Shown here piece by piece: positions 44,303 through 53,187 of a DNA stretch of 64,000 nt. Where the stretch lies: the NCBI RefSeq assembly GCF_015351395.1, contig NZ_JADKPV010000001.1, positions 682,001-746,000 on the forward strand, read 5' to 3'. Source of the stretch: Savagea serpentis (GTDB taxonomy: Bacteria > Bacillota > Bacilli > Bacillales_A > Planococcaceae). Position 1 is the first letter of the stretch. Each line of letters starts with the position of its first letter. The notes beneath the pieces are model-generated. The model saw only the letters and a list, made by a program, of their open reading frames with translations, had not been told where the DNA came from and searched no databases. The position numbers and the translations under genes were made by a program.

Positions 44303-45289
44303 ATGGGAAGTATTTTGACTTTTCAACCTAGTATCGAAAAGAGTGGTTTAGACTTAATTAAAAGCCATTTTCATGTCATTGAGCTCGGTGCGTTCTCAGA
44401 AAATCCAGTAATTGATGCAATTAATCGTCATCAAATTGTAGGAATAGTGACAAGAACAGAAAAGATTACCGAGAAGTTATTAGCTTCTACCCCTAGTTTG
44501 AAGTTTATAGCACAAAATGGGGTAGGAGTTGACAATATTGATGTGGATGCTGCAACGAAATATGGTGTACAAGTATTAAATGTACCTAATTCTAATTATA
44601 CGGCAGTTGCAGAACAAGTTGTCATGAGTGTGTTAGTCTTGAATAAGAAATTTTTACCATATCATCAAGCGATGAAACATGATGATTATGATGTGAGAGA
44701 AAGAATTGTTGGCACAGAAGTAGTTAATCAACGAGCGTTGATTTTAGGATATGGGCAAATCGGTCAAACGGTAGCACGTATGTTTAAAATATTGGGGATT
44801 CACGTTACAGCGTATGATCCTTATTTATTATCTTCATTTGTACAAGCGGAAGGTGTTTCACACTTAAAGAAGATTGAATATTCGGAACTAAAGGCATTTG
44901 ATATTATTTCAGTCCATTTACCCTTGACCGAGCATACTCATCACTTTATCAATCGGACATTTTTGGACTCCTTAAAGGAATCAGCAATTATTGTGAACAC
45001 CTCTAGAGGAGGAGTAGTCGATCAAAATGAAATAGATCAAGCACTCAAGCAAGGGAAAATTGCTGGTGCAGCCCTCGATGTATTAGAAAGCGAGCCACCT
45101 GCGATAGATGATCCTATTTTAAAAAACGAAAAAGCATTGTTATCTCCACATGTAGCGGGAGATACAAGAGAAGCGAAAGTAAGATGTGCACATTTTGTTT
45201 TTGAAAATATAAAAGATTATTTTCAAAATAAAATACCGAGAAACTTAATAAATCTGAATGTGTTAAATAGAAAGGAAGAAGACGAATGA
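44303..45289 (+). CDS. D-isomer-specific 2-hydroxyacid dehydrogenase (first copy)
   Basis: The 328-residue protein has a Rossmann motif GYGQIG near residue 149, [11 protein letters not shown] near 231 (catalytic Arg), the Glu in [10 protein letters not shown] near 260 and the His in SPHVAGD near 284, all in place. It belongs to the PGDH/GyaR branch. The likely reaction is NAD-dependent oxidation of a 2-hydroxyacid, either the imported compound or a derivative. It overlaps the DapA-like gene by ATGA. A second member of the family follows two genes on, differing widely in sequence. Confidence 0.87.
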   Translation: MGSILTFQPSIEKSGLDLIKSHFHVIELGAFSENPVIDAINRHQIVGIVTRTEKITEKLLASTPSLKFIAQNGVGVDNIDVDAATKYGVQVLNVPNSNYTAVAEQVVMSVLVLNKKFLPYHQAMKHDDYDVRERIVGTEVVNQRALILGYGQIGQTVARMFKILGIHVTAYDPYLLSSFVQAEGVSHLKKIEYSELKAFDIISVHLPLTEHTHHFINRTFLDSLKESAIIVNTSRGGVVDQNEIDQALKQGKIAGAALDVLESEPPAIDDPILKNEKALLSPHVAGDTREAKVRCAHFVFENIKDYFQNKIPRNLINLNVLNRKEEDE

Positions 45290-46179
45290 AAAAAGAACAA
45301 TTAGAAAATGTAATGTCTGCGTTAATTACGCCATTGAATGCAGATTATACGGTAAACCATGGGGCGTTAAAAAAGTTAATTGATGTGCAGATTAAAAAGG
45401 GCATCGGTTCTATTTTAGTGTTAGGGGGAACAGGTGAATATTTAGCTTTTTCTGATGAGCAACGTAAAGAAGTTATTGACGTCGCTGTTCAGCATACGAA
45501 CAAAAGAGTTCCAGTTGTCGTAGGATTAATTTCTCCAGGAATAGAAGACAATATAAAAATTGCTAAATACGCTAAAGAATCAGGAGCGGACGTTATTTTA
45601 CCGGTAACTCCTTATTATTTAACAGTGAGTCAACAAGGATTTATCGATTATTATAAGGAGCTAGATCGAAAAGTCGATATGCCAATGTTGCTCTACAATT
45701 ATCCGAGCAAGACAAATTCTAATATTTTGCCAGAAACAGTAGAGAAGTTGGTGAATGATGTGCCGAATGTAATTGGAATTAAAGAGTGTACGTATGATGT
45801 AGGCCAAGTAACGGAACTCATTGCTCGAGTGGGTGAGCGAATTACAGTAATGGCTGGAGAGGAATACAGTGCTTTTGCAGCGTTTGCTCTAGGAGTTAAA
45901 GGGGCCGTCATGGCAAGCTCTAACGTCGTTCCAGAACATTGGGTGAAGCTATTACAGTTAGTGAAAGAAGGAAAATTAGAAGAGGCACGTCAAAAAAATG
46001 CGGAATACTTCCCGCTGTATCAAGATATCTTTATTGAAAGTAATCCAGGACCATTGAAATATGTCATGAATGAGGTTGGATTAGATGTTGGACCAACGAA
46101 ATTACCATTACTTGAAATTAGCGAGGATTCTAAGCAAAAATTAAATCAACTTATTGAAAAGTATAACATTGTGATTTAA
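45286..46179 (+). CDS. DapA-superfamily aldolase/dehydratase
   Basis: The 297-residue TIM-barrel class I aldolase shows ALITPLNADYTVN near residue 12, GGTGEYLAFSDEQRKEV near 46, LYNYPSKTNSNILPE near 134 (the Tyr) and IGIKECTYDVGQV near 161 with the Schiff-base Lys. It resembles dihydrodipicolinate synthase but is found in a catabolic operon; DapA-family enzymes here often cleave or dehydrate 2-keto-3-deoxy sugar acids or similar. With the downstream aldehyde dehydrogenase, a route through a semialdehyde is plausible. The substrate is unknown. Confidence 0.85.
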   Translation: MKKEQLENVMSALITPLNADYTVNHGALKKLIDVQIKKGIGSILVLGGTGEYLAFSDEQRKEVIDVAVQHTNKRVPVVVGLISPGIEDNIKIAKYAKESGADVILPVTPYYLTVSQQGFIDYYKELDRKVDMPMLLYNYPSKTNSNILPETVEKLVNDVPNVIGIKECTYDVGQVTELIARVGERITVMAGEEYSAFAAFALGVKGAVMASSNVVPEHWVKLLQLVKEGKLEEARQKNAEYFPLYQDIFIESNPGPLKYVMNEVGLDVGPTKLPLLEISEDSKQKLNQLIEKYNIVI

Positions 46180-46198
46180 AAGCAAGGAGACATAGGAT

Positions 46199-47146
46199 AT
46201 GGAGCAAATATTATTGTTTAATCCTTCTATCCATTTAGCAGGGATTACACAATTAAAAAAATATGCTACTTTGCACTTTATCGATTACGTAAATGAACAG
46301 CAAGTGATTGATTATATAAATGAGCATAATATTACAACTATCATTACAAGAATGGAAGTTGTAACAGATCGAATGATTACCGACACATCGACATTAAAAG
46401 TCATTGCTAAAAATGGTATTGGAATTGATAACATTTCACCTTTAGCAGCTGAATACGGAATTGATATTTTAAATGTGCCAGATGGGAATATTAATGCAGT
46501 AGTCGAATATGTATTAGGAGCGATTTTCTTAACAGCTAAAAAAGCGATACAACATGATAAAAATGTAAGAACAAAGCAATGGCAACAAAGAGATATTCAA
46601 TTAACAGAAGAAGTAGCCAACAAAAAAATACTACTTATTGGATTTGGTAATATTGCACAGAAGCTTGCTGAGAAATTGTTCTTGTTCCATCTGCAGGTAT
46701 ATGCTTTTGACCCTTACGTAAGTGAAGCGAAAATGTCTTTTTACAATGTAAAGCGTGTGAATCAAATACATGAAGTGTTAGCGGACATGGATTATGTTTC
46801 AATCCATGTCCCCCTTACTGAACAAACTCATCACCTATTGTCCGATCAAGAGTTTAATCACTTTAAAAAAGGCGCAGTTTTAATCCATGCAAGTCGTGGG
46901 GGAGTAGTAGACGAAGAAGCATTATTACGAGCAATCGATAAAGATATCATATCGCAGGCTGTACTAGATGTTTCAGAAAATGAACCATCATATAGAGAAG
47001 AGTTAAGGACAAATGAACGCATCATATTAACACCCCATATTGCTGGAGTAACTGAACAATCAAAAATGGTATCTGCACAAATTTTAGCCGATACTATTAT
47101 TCAATATCATCAAGGAAAAAAACCATATAATTTAGTCAACGTATAA
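46199..47146 (+). CDS. D-isomer-specific 2-hydroxyacid dehydrogenase (second copy)
   Basis: The 315-residue protein has AKNGIGIDNIS near residue 83, Rossmann GFGNIAQ near 149, HASRGGVVDEEA near 231, VSENEPSY near 262, and PHIAGVTEQ near 282. It retains the Arg/Glu/His set but departs from the usual GxGxxG in its third Gly. It is only moderately similar to the dehydrogenase at 44303. ATG 46199 has AAGGAGA upstream. Two different dehydrogenases flanking an aldolase suggest that a hydroxyacid is oxidised to the ketoacid before cleavage, or two stereoisomers are handled. Confidence 0.85.
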   Translation: MEQILLFNPSIHLAGITQLKKYATLHFIDYVNEQQVIDYINEHNITTIITRMEVVTDRMITDTSTLKVIAKNGIGIDNISPLAAEYGIDILNVPDGNINAVVEYVLGAIFLTAKKAIQHDKNVRTKQWQQRDIQLTEEVANKKILLIGFGNIAQKLAEKLFLFHLQVYAFDPYVSEAKMSFYNVKRVNQIHEVLADMDYVSIHVPLTEQTHHLLSDQEFNHFKKGAVLIHASRGGVVDEEALLRAIDKDIISQAVLDVSENEPSYREELRTNERIILTPHIAGVTEQSKMVSAQILADTIIQYHQGKKPYNLVNV

Positions 47147-47165
47147 TTTTAAAGGTGTGAAAAGA

Positions 47166-48590
47166 GTGGAAGTGTACAAAAATTATATCAATGGACAATG
47201 GATTGATCATTCGAAAGAACAAATCGATGTCATCAATCCAGCAACTGGAGAAAAAGTAGGGCATGTACCGCGACACGGGAAGACAGAAGCAACAATAACT
47301 GTAGAACATGCACATCAAGCTTTAAAGACATGGAAATTTATGAATGCAAAACAAAGAAGTGCTTATTTATATCAATGGCATACTTTAATTAAACGGGATG
47401 CAGAACAATTAGCTAGAACTATGACACTAGAACAAGGGAAACCGATACAAGAAGCATTAGCCGAAATTCATTATGCTAACAGTTACGTACTTTGGTATGC
47501 AGAAGAAGCGAAGCGATTATATGGACAAACGATTCCGGCATCTGTAGACGATAAGAAATTAATTGTACAGTATGAAGCGGTTGGTGTCGTAGCTGCTATT
47601 ACCCCTTGGAATTTCCCCGCTGCAATGATTACAAGAAAAGTAGCGCCTGCTTTGGCAGCAGGATGTACAGTCTTGTTGAAGCCTTCAGAATTGACACCAT
47701 TGACTGCTCTAAAATTGGTAGAATTAGCAGACGAAGCAGGTATACCAAAAGGAGTCATTAATGTTTTGACAGGCACTAGTCGAGAAATTGTTAAAGTTTG
47801 GACAGACGATGCTAGAGTAAGAAAATTGACATTCACCGGATCGACAGCTGTTGGTAAAACGTTAATGCGTGATATCGCTCAAACGGTTAAAAAGGTCTCG
47901 CTTGAATTAGGGGGACATGCTCCGTTTATCATTTTCGACGATGCTCAGCTAGAAAAAGCTGTAGAAGGAGTAGTCCAATCTAAATTTAGAAATGCGGGTC
48001 AAACGTGTATTTGTACAAACCGAGTATACGTGCAACATACGATAGCGGAGAAATTTACTAACTTATTGAGAGAAAGAATAGAACAATTAAAAGTTGGGAA
48101 TGGATTAGAAAGTGACACAGAAGTAGGTCCTTTAATCAATCAATCTGCCATTGATTGGATGCAACATCAACTCGAAGATGCTTTAGAGAAAGGAGCTCAA
48201 CTAGTAACAGGTGGAAAAACGATGCAACGTGAAGGCTTTTACTATGCTCCTACCTTATTAATTCATACAGACGACACGATGTCTTGCATGACAGAAGAAA
48301 CGTTCGGACCGATTATACCTGTCGCAACATTTGAAACGATGGATGAAGTAGTAGAAAAAGCGAACGATTCTATTTATGGCTTAGCTGCTTACGTATACAC
48401 CCAAAATCTTAGTCAAGCCATTACAATCTCTGATCGTTTGGAATATGGAATTGTCGGTCTAAATGATAGCCAACCTTCCACAGCTCAAGCTCCTTTTGGA
48501 GGATTTAAAGAAAGTGGCATGGGACGTGAGGGAGGAAAGGAAGGCTTAATGGAATACGTAGAAACAAAATATATCTCACTGCAATATTAA
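47166..48590 (+). CDS. NAD(P)-dependent aldehyde dehydrogenase (succinate/2-oxoglutarate semialdehyde type)
   Basis: The 474-residue ALDH has TPWNFPAAMITRKVAPALAAG near residue 143, FTGSTAVGKTL near 220, SLELGGHAPFII near 247 with the catalytic Glu, NAGQTCICTNRVYV near 277 with catalytic Cys, and ETFGPIIPV near 377. It groups with GabD-like enzymes that oxidise small dicarboxylate semialdehydes. GTG 47166 is used because AAAGG is too close to GTG 47157. It closes the operon; a leader remnant and single CRISPR repeat follow. Confidence 0.88.
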   Translation: MEVYKNYINGQWIDHSKEQIDVINPATGEKVGHVPRHGKTEATITVEHAHQALKTWKFMNAKQRSAYLYQWHTLIKRDAEQLARTMTLEQGKPIQEALAEIHYANSYVLWYAEEAKRLYGQTIPASVDDKKLIVQYEAVGVVAAITPWNFPAAMITRKVAPALAAGCTVLLKPSELTPLTALKLVELADEAGIPKGVINVLTGTSREIVKVWTDDARVRKLTFTGSTAVGKTLMRDIAQTVKKVSLELGGHAPFIIFDDAQLEKAVEGVVQSKFRNAGQTCICTNRVYVQHTIAEKFTNLLRERIEQLKVGNGLESDTEVGPLINQSAIDWMQHQLEDALEKGAQLVTGGKTMQREGFYYAPTLLIHTDDTMSCMTEETFGPIIPVATFETMDEVVEKANDSIYGLAAYVYTQNLSQAITISDRLEYGIVGLNDSQPSTAQAPFGGFKESGMGREGGKEGLMEYVETKYISLQY

Positions 48591-48662
48591 ATAAAAAGAT
48601 TAAAAGATTGTAATGAATATATGAAACAAGATGTACGTTACGATAAGCATTGTTGAAAGAGG

Positions 48663-48732
48663 TAACTTGAAAGAAAAAGGGAAATGAGGCACAATATGTA
48701 GTAATTGAGGGAGTTAAATACAACCCCTCGCA
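48663..48732 (+). promoter_or_regulatory. CRISPR leader L8, truncated to its 3' 70 bp
   Basis: Only AACTTGAAAGAAAAAGG to the repeat junction remains; the TTGAAA..17..CACAAT promoter is complete. Confidence 0.82.
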
Positions 48733-48766
48733 GTCTCCCTCTGCATAGAGGGAGTGGTTTTGAAAT
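48733..48766 (+). CRISPR. Solo CRISPR repeat (locus 8)
   Basis: A single repeat with GCAT loop sits behind the leader, with one additional T in the handle (GTGGTTTTGAAAT). No spacer follows; a hairpin begins 2 nt later. It could be a collapsed array. Confidence 0.85.
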
Positions 48767-48768
48767 GA

Positions 48769-48811
48769 AACATCGCGTAGTTGCTATCATGAGCACTACG
48801 CGATGTTTTGT
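48769..48811 (+). terminator. Hairpin after solo repeat, shared with 54948-54980
   Basis: AACATCGCGTAGT / ACTACGCGATGTT is a 13-bp stem with loop TGCTATCATGAGC, then TTGT. Nearly the same hairpin with the same loop occurs at 54948-54980. Confidence 0.7.
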
Positions 48812-49051
48812 ATGGAAGTATTTTACGACTTGTCAGAAGAGATTATTTATACAAATCTTGTAAGGTTGTTTCACTGAACCAAAACATTAGATTGTTGTTA
48901 TTAGTTATGGATGCAATAACAGAAAAAGTCACCGATTCAACTTACATTTGAGTAGCTGATATAGACACCTGAAACTTTAGAAAATCTATTAAAATCCTAA
49001 TAGGATATTTAAAAATCAGATGTAGAAATTTAAAATATAAAGTTCAAATGT

Positions 49052-50878
49052 TTAAACATAATGTTTTGATTTTTCCCAAATTGAAGTTATTAATTTTTTT
49101 ATTTTTTCGAAATTTTCTGTTTGACTATATCCATAATTTTCTATTAGTGTATTTTCAATAAACTCAATTTGTGATTTTAGTTTTTCATCACTTGTAACAA
49201 GAGTGTTCATACTTTGAGCAACTTCTTTTATAATATCTTTTTTGTTAGAGCGGTTATCAGTAATATATTTTATATTAGGATAGAGTTTCTCTAAAACTCT
49301 TTCATTCCAAATTAAATCTTCTGGAGTTTCACCTGGAAGAAAATAGATATATTTCTCATAAAAAGATAAATATTCTAGTATAGCTTCTTTTTTGTTTTCA
49401 CTGTTGCTTTTCCCTTTATGGCCATCAATCATCCAATTCATATTATTCGCTTTAATATTTGTTCGAATTAAGAATTGTTTTTCTATAAAACTTAAATTCT
49501 TACTTTCATTATTGGTGAAATCTTCAATGGTTTTATATTCTTCATTATTTAATACATTCTGATCCCCATCAAAAATTATAAAGTTTGTTGTGCTACTAGT
49601 TTTCATAATTCCTGGAACTAACTGTTGGAACATTGTCTGAGCTCCACCTTGATGAGATATCACATTTATGTGTTCTTGAAGTGAGGGAAGTGAATGACTG
49701 ATTACAGAATCTATAATTTTTTTAGCTAATGAGTCTTCTACATGTATGTTAACTTTGTTTTCAACAGGAATCTCTAATAGATTGAAAGCCTCTTCATTTG
49801 TTTCTAAAGTATCGCATGAAATCTTTCCATTGCTGGGATTTACAACAAGTTTTTTTATTGCTTCTTTTGGTAAACTATTCAAAATATACTTAGAATGAGT
49901 AGAAATCACTATTTGTAAACTTTTTTCCAAACACTTTCTAAGCAAAAATTCTTGTAACCTAATTTGAGCCCCTGGGTGAAGCGATATTTCTGGTTCATCC
50001 AGAAGAATTAAACTATTATTTTTAGCGTTATGAATAGTATGTACAAGTGTCGTCACTGCAATTTCTCCACTTCCAGCCATAGCATCTGAATAACTATGGA
50101 AATCAGTACTTAAGAAAACGGAATCACCCCAATTTTTGAAAAATTTATGGTTTAATAAAGCTCCAAAGGTGTATGGAGTAGAAGTGTTTTTATATAGTAT
50201 GTAAGAAATATCATCCAATTCATCTTGAGATAATAATTCTATTTCTTTATTTTGAGGTGATCCTCCTTGATTATTTATTTTTTTAGAGTCTTTAGAATCT
50301 ATAATATTTTTTAATTGCTTACTTTTATTCCGAATATAAGTTTTTTTGAGCTGAAAAGCTTTTGTCCCATGTTCACCAAACTCAGTATTATAAAGAAGGT
50401 AATTATCAAAAGCACTCAATTGACTTTTAAAATCTAAATAGAGTACTTCTTTATCAACTGGAGTATTACGTGGTTTAGCCTTCATACCTAAGGTAACCGC
50501 TGGTTTAGTAGTTTCCCAATAATCGGGGTTATTATCTCGGTGACGACGTGCTTTAGCAACTTCTAGCTTTTCCCCTTTATTATTAGTATACTCATAAAAA
50601 AACATTTGCCTTATCCCAGCGTCTTTTTCTTTAATAGTATCAACTGGAGTGTCAAACCAATAGCGCTCTGGGGTTTTTCCTTTTACTGCTCCGCGCAGAG
50701 CATGAAGAATAGAAGTTTTTCCAGTTCCGTTAAGACCTACTAAAGCAGTTATAGGAAAGTCAAAAGTAATTTTTGTACCTTTTTCAAAATTTTTGTAAAA
50801 AGGAAATACTAGATAGTTAATGTAATTATCAAATTTATTGGCTTCTTTTTTCTTCTGAATACTATTTATAATATCCAT
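49052..50878 (-). CDS. OLD-like ATPase with Toprim-like C-terminal domain
   Basis: The 608-residue protein has an N-terminal ABC/SMC-like ATPase: Walker A ALVGLNGTGKTSIL near residue 46, a long charged insert, signature-like AMAGSGEIAV near 272, Walker B NSLILLDEPEISLHPG near 290, and STHS near 323. A C-terminal Toprim-like region follows with VEDSLAKK near 382 and IIFDGDQN near 439, giving Glu and DxD metal ligands. This layout is that of OLD/AbiL/PARIS-type nucleases used in phage defence. The gene is very AT-rich and divergent from the C5 methyltransferase gene with an 88-bp intergenic region, suggesting joint control. Confidence 0.8.
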   Translation of the reverse strand: MDIINSIQKKKEANKFDNYINYLVFPFYKNFEKGTKITFDFPITALVGLNGTGKTSILHALRGAVKGKTPERYWFDTPVDTIKEKDAGIRQMFFYEYTNNKGEKLEVAKARRHRDNNPDYWETTKPAVTLGMKAKPRNTPVDKEVLYLDFKSQLSAFDNYLLYNTEFGEHGTKAFQLKKTYIRNKSKQLKNIIDSKDSKKINNQGGSPQNKEIELLSQDELDDISYILYKNTSTPYTFGALLNHKFFKNWGDSVFLSTDFHSYSDAMAGSGEIAVTTLVHTIHNAKNNSLILLDEPEISLHPGAQIRLQEFLLRKCLEKSLQIVISTHSKYILNSLPKEAIKKLVVNPSNGKISCDTLETNEEAFNLLEIPVENKVNIHVEDSLAKKIIDSVISHSLPSLQEHINVISHQGGAQTMFQQLVPGIMKTSSTTNFIIFDGDQNVLNNEEYKTIEDFTNNESKNLSFIEKQFLIRTNIKANNMNWMIDGHKGKSNSENKKEAILEYLSFYEKYIYFLPGETPEDLIWNERVLEKLYPNIKYITDNRSNKKDIIKEVAQSMNTLVTSDEKLKSQIEFIENTLIENYGYSQTENFEKIKKLITSIWEKSKHYV

Positions 50879-50966
50879 AAATTTATCACCTCAAATTAAT
50901 TATATACTATAATTAAGAAAAAATGTATATTATAAGTAATTATTGAATAAGGATGGATAAAATCAA

Positions 50967-52109
50967 ATGATAAAATTTAAAGCAGTTGATCTTTTCAGCG
51001 GGGCTGGAGGAGTAAGTGAAGCGTTAAAAAAATATTTTGAAATTAAACTTGCTATTGAATTTGATCCGGTACATGCCCGAACGTATTCTTTGAATCATGG
51101 AAAAAAACATCTTTGCGTTAAAGATGCCACTAAAATAAATATAAATGACTTAAAGGTTTATAATCTGAAAAATATAGATTTGTTGGTTTCAACACCACCA
51201 TGTCAAGGCTTTTCAAGGCATACGAGAAAAGCTATCAATGATGTTACAGATGAGAGAAATAACTTGATTTTAGAAACAGTAAAATTTGCTCATATAATCA
51301 AGCCAAGGTATATATTTTTTGAAAATGTTCCAGGGATTATTTATTTTAAGGTATTCCATAAAATGGTGAGAGATTTGAATAACTTGAAAGCAAGTGGAGA
51401 AAGAAAAAATTTGAACAAGCCTTCATACCGTATTAATTTTAAAGTAGTTTCTGTTTCTGATTACAATGTACCTCAAAAACGAAAAAGATTAATATTGATT
51501 GGGGAAAGAATAGATGGTTTAACATCTCAAGATGATTACTTATCAACAATTAAAAGAGAAGTTCCAGTCTATCGTCACTCTATTGGGTTAAACCCTCTAA
51601 TGAAAAAAGCTCCATTTTTAGGGGAATTTTTAAGTCATTATAACCTTACTTCTATCACAGCGGGTGAGCGTTGTAGTCTAGACCCTTTACATGTAGCTAG
51701 CGATTTAAATCAATTGAATTTACGAAGAATAATGGCTACGCCACATAATGGAGGGAGTAGATTAGACTGGGATGAATCACTGATGCTAGAATGTCACAAA
51801 AGAAAAAATGTAGGGTATGGAGATGTATATGGGAGAATGAATTTTCAAGATTATGCGCCCACTATTACTGGAGGTTGTAATAGCTATAGTAAAGGTCGAT
51901 TTGGACATCCTACAGAAAACCGAGCAATTAGCTTAAGAGAGGCCGCTTTAATACAAACCTTTCCACCAGATTATATTTTTGTTGGAGATTTGCACAGTGA
52001 ACCTAATTATGGCTCTAAAACTAAAATAGCTTTACAAATTGGAAACGCTGTTCCAGTATTATTAGCAGAAGCTTTTATAAAAGCAATTTATGATAAGTTA
52101 TTAGAATGA
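50967..52109 (+). CDS. DNA (cytosine-5) methyltransferase
   Basis: The 380-residue protein has C5-MTase motif I KAVDLFSGAGGVSEAL near residue 5, motif IV STPPCQGFSRH near 79 with the catalytic Cys, motif VI FENVPG near 117, motif VIII QKRKRLILIGER near 172, motif IX ITGGCNSYSKGRFGHP near 304, and motif X QIGNAVPVLLAEA near 358. The target-recognition region between VIII and IX is compact. It methylates cytosine in an unknown target. No restriction enzyme is adjacent; the only partner is the OLD-like gene on the other strand. Confidence 0.9.
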   Translation: MIKFKAVDLFSGAGGVSEALKKYFEIKLAIEFDPVHARTYSLNHGKKHLCVKDATKININDLKVYNLKNIDLLVSTPPCQGFSRHTRKAINDVTDERNNLILETVKFAHIIKPRYIFFENVPGIIYFKVFHKMVRDLNNLKASGERKNLNKPSYRINFKVVSVSDYNVPQKRKRLILIGERIDGLTSQDDYLSTIKREVPVYRHSIGLNPLMKKAPFLGEFLSHYNLTSITAGERCSLDPLHVASDLNQLNLRRIMATPHNGGSRLDWDESLMLECHKRKNVGYGDVYGRMNFQDYAPTITGGCNSYSKGRFGHPTENRAISLREAALIQTFPPDYIFVGDLHSEPNYGSKTKIALQIGNAVPVLLAEAFIKAIYDKLLE

Positions 52110-52178
52110 TGTTCACACGAATTTTTTCTAAGCGATGCATCGCATAATACTCATAAGAGTGATTAAGCGATGCACTGC

Positions 52179-52460
52179 TTAAGGTTTTGTCTGACTAATG
52201 CAATTCTCGATTTCTGCACCACTGTATCCCTCCTGAACTCTTCTGACCCACCCGTCCATCGTAGTTTGATCTGGCAACGAAAGGTCGTGTCGGTCTAACC
52301 ATTCTTCGATCTCTGAAATGATCCATCCTTCGTATGTAGCATAATGCAATTGATCCAAGAGGGGGGCGACACGTTGTTTTTCGTCGTCACTTAAAACATC
52401 GCTTTGAATTGCCTTACGCAAAACGTGTTGAATCCACAAGATATCATCGTGCAATAACAT
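52179..52460 (-). CDS. 93-residue protein, paralogue A (unknown)
   Basis: The 93-residue acidic protein shows LLHDDILWIQHVLRKAIQSD at the N-terminus, SDDEKQRVAPLLDQLHYATY near 25, and EEWLDRHDLSLPDQTTMDGW near 52. ATG 52460 follows GGAGGTG; a longer 120-residue reading from 52541 includes debris of a neighbouring gene. It differs from the copy at 54988 by only a few residues. No family recognised; the small acidic fold could be an inhibitor or an immunity protein. Confidence 0.65.
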   Translation of the reverse strand: MLLHDDILWIQHVLRKAIQSDVLSDDEKQRVAPLLDQLHYATYEGWIISEIEEWLDRHDLSLPDQTTMDGWVRRVQEGYSGAEIENCISQTKP

Positions 52461-52545
52461 ACACCACACCTCCTTTTCCCCATTATAAAAAAAGAACAAT
52501 GAGAATGTGCGGCAGTTTAAGGGCATTTTGAAAAATGCCATACGA
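52179..52545 (-). repeat. Duplicated segment A (with 54988-55360)
   Basis: The 93-residue gene and upstream DNA, down to GAATGTGCGGCAG...CATTT..AAAAATGCC, recur at 54988-55360. In segment B that upstream DNA is the 3' end of the HNH gene (WYGIF-stop), so segment A ends in a fragment of the HNH gene. Confidence 0.85.
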
Positions 52546-52569
52546 ATTTAACGAGATACGGAGTTAGTT

Positions 52570-52857
52570 GTGAGAAAATTAGGAGACGTTTTAAAGTCAG
52601 GTGTTAAAATAGTCACGATGCACGGAGCGAAAGGATTAGAATTTGACGTCGTCATCGTCACAGAATTAAACAAACGATTCCCAATGATGTGGGGAGTCGT
52701 TGAAGGAGAAGAGGAAAATCGAGTTGAAACGGATCGACGTTTACTCTACGTTTCGATGACACGAGCGAGAGGCCGCCTCTACATCGTATACGACGGAGAA
52801 CCTTCACGCTATATCGAAGAGTTAGATAAAGCGTTATACGAATATATTGAAATGTAA
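52570..52857 (+). pseudogene. C-terminal fragment of a UvrD/AddA-like helicase
   Basis: The 95-residue frame reads VKIVTMHGAKGLEFDVVIVT near residue 12 and RRLLYVSMTRARGRLYI near 68, helicase motifs V and VI of SF1A enzymes, followed by a short tail. There are no motifs I-IV, and the start is at a duplication joint, so this is a truncated remnant. It differs clearly from the NERD-helicase at 28 kb. Confidence 0.8.
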
Positions 52858-52930
52858 ATACTTGATAAGAAGAAGCGAAACGTAGTCAAACACTACTTCT
52901 TGCTTTTGGGAAGAAAAAATAAAAACGAAA

Positions 52931-53002
52931 AGGAACTTGAAATAAAATAAGAGATGCGGCGAAATATGTAGTAATTGAGGGAGTCAACTCCCCCCCCTCG
53001 CA
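52931..53002 (+). promoter_or_regulatory. Diverged CRISPR leader remnant L9
   Basis: AATATGTAGTAATTGAGGGAGT and CCCCCTCGCAG match the leader end, but the promoter is damaged (CGAAAT for CACAAT). Confidence 0.7.
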
Positions 53003-53035
53003 GTCTTCTTTTGCATAGAGGGAGTAGATTGAAAT
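53003..53035 (+). CRISPR. Solo degenerate CRISPR repeat (locus 9)
   Basis: The sequence begins GTCTTCTTTTGCATAG and ends GTAGATTGAAAT, with several substitutions that disrupt the left arm of the stem. No second repeat follows. Confidence 0.75.
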
Positions 53036-53187
53036 GGCTAGAGCTCCGACCAATCCATCGCACAATTTAGAACGATAAATAAAGATAAAAATTGCAACGT
53101 AACAAAGAGGAAGTCTTTACTTTATAGTTGATCTAGATGATATTTGTCAGTTAAGATCTATATAAGGGTAAAAAGGAGTAGATATCG

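Noticed and set aside
52179-52541. A 120-residue version of the 93-residue protein
   Set aside because: The additional N-terminal part is antisense debris of the duplicated HNH-gene end; the ribosome-binding site belongs to ATG 52460.
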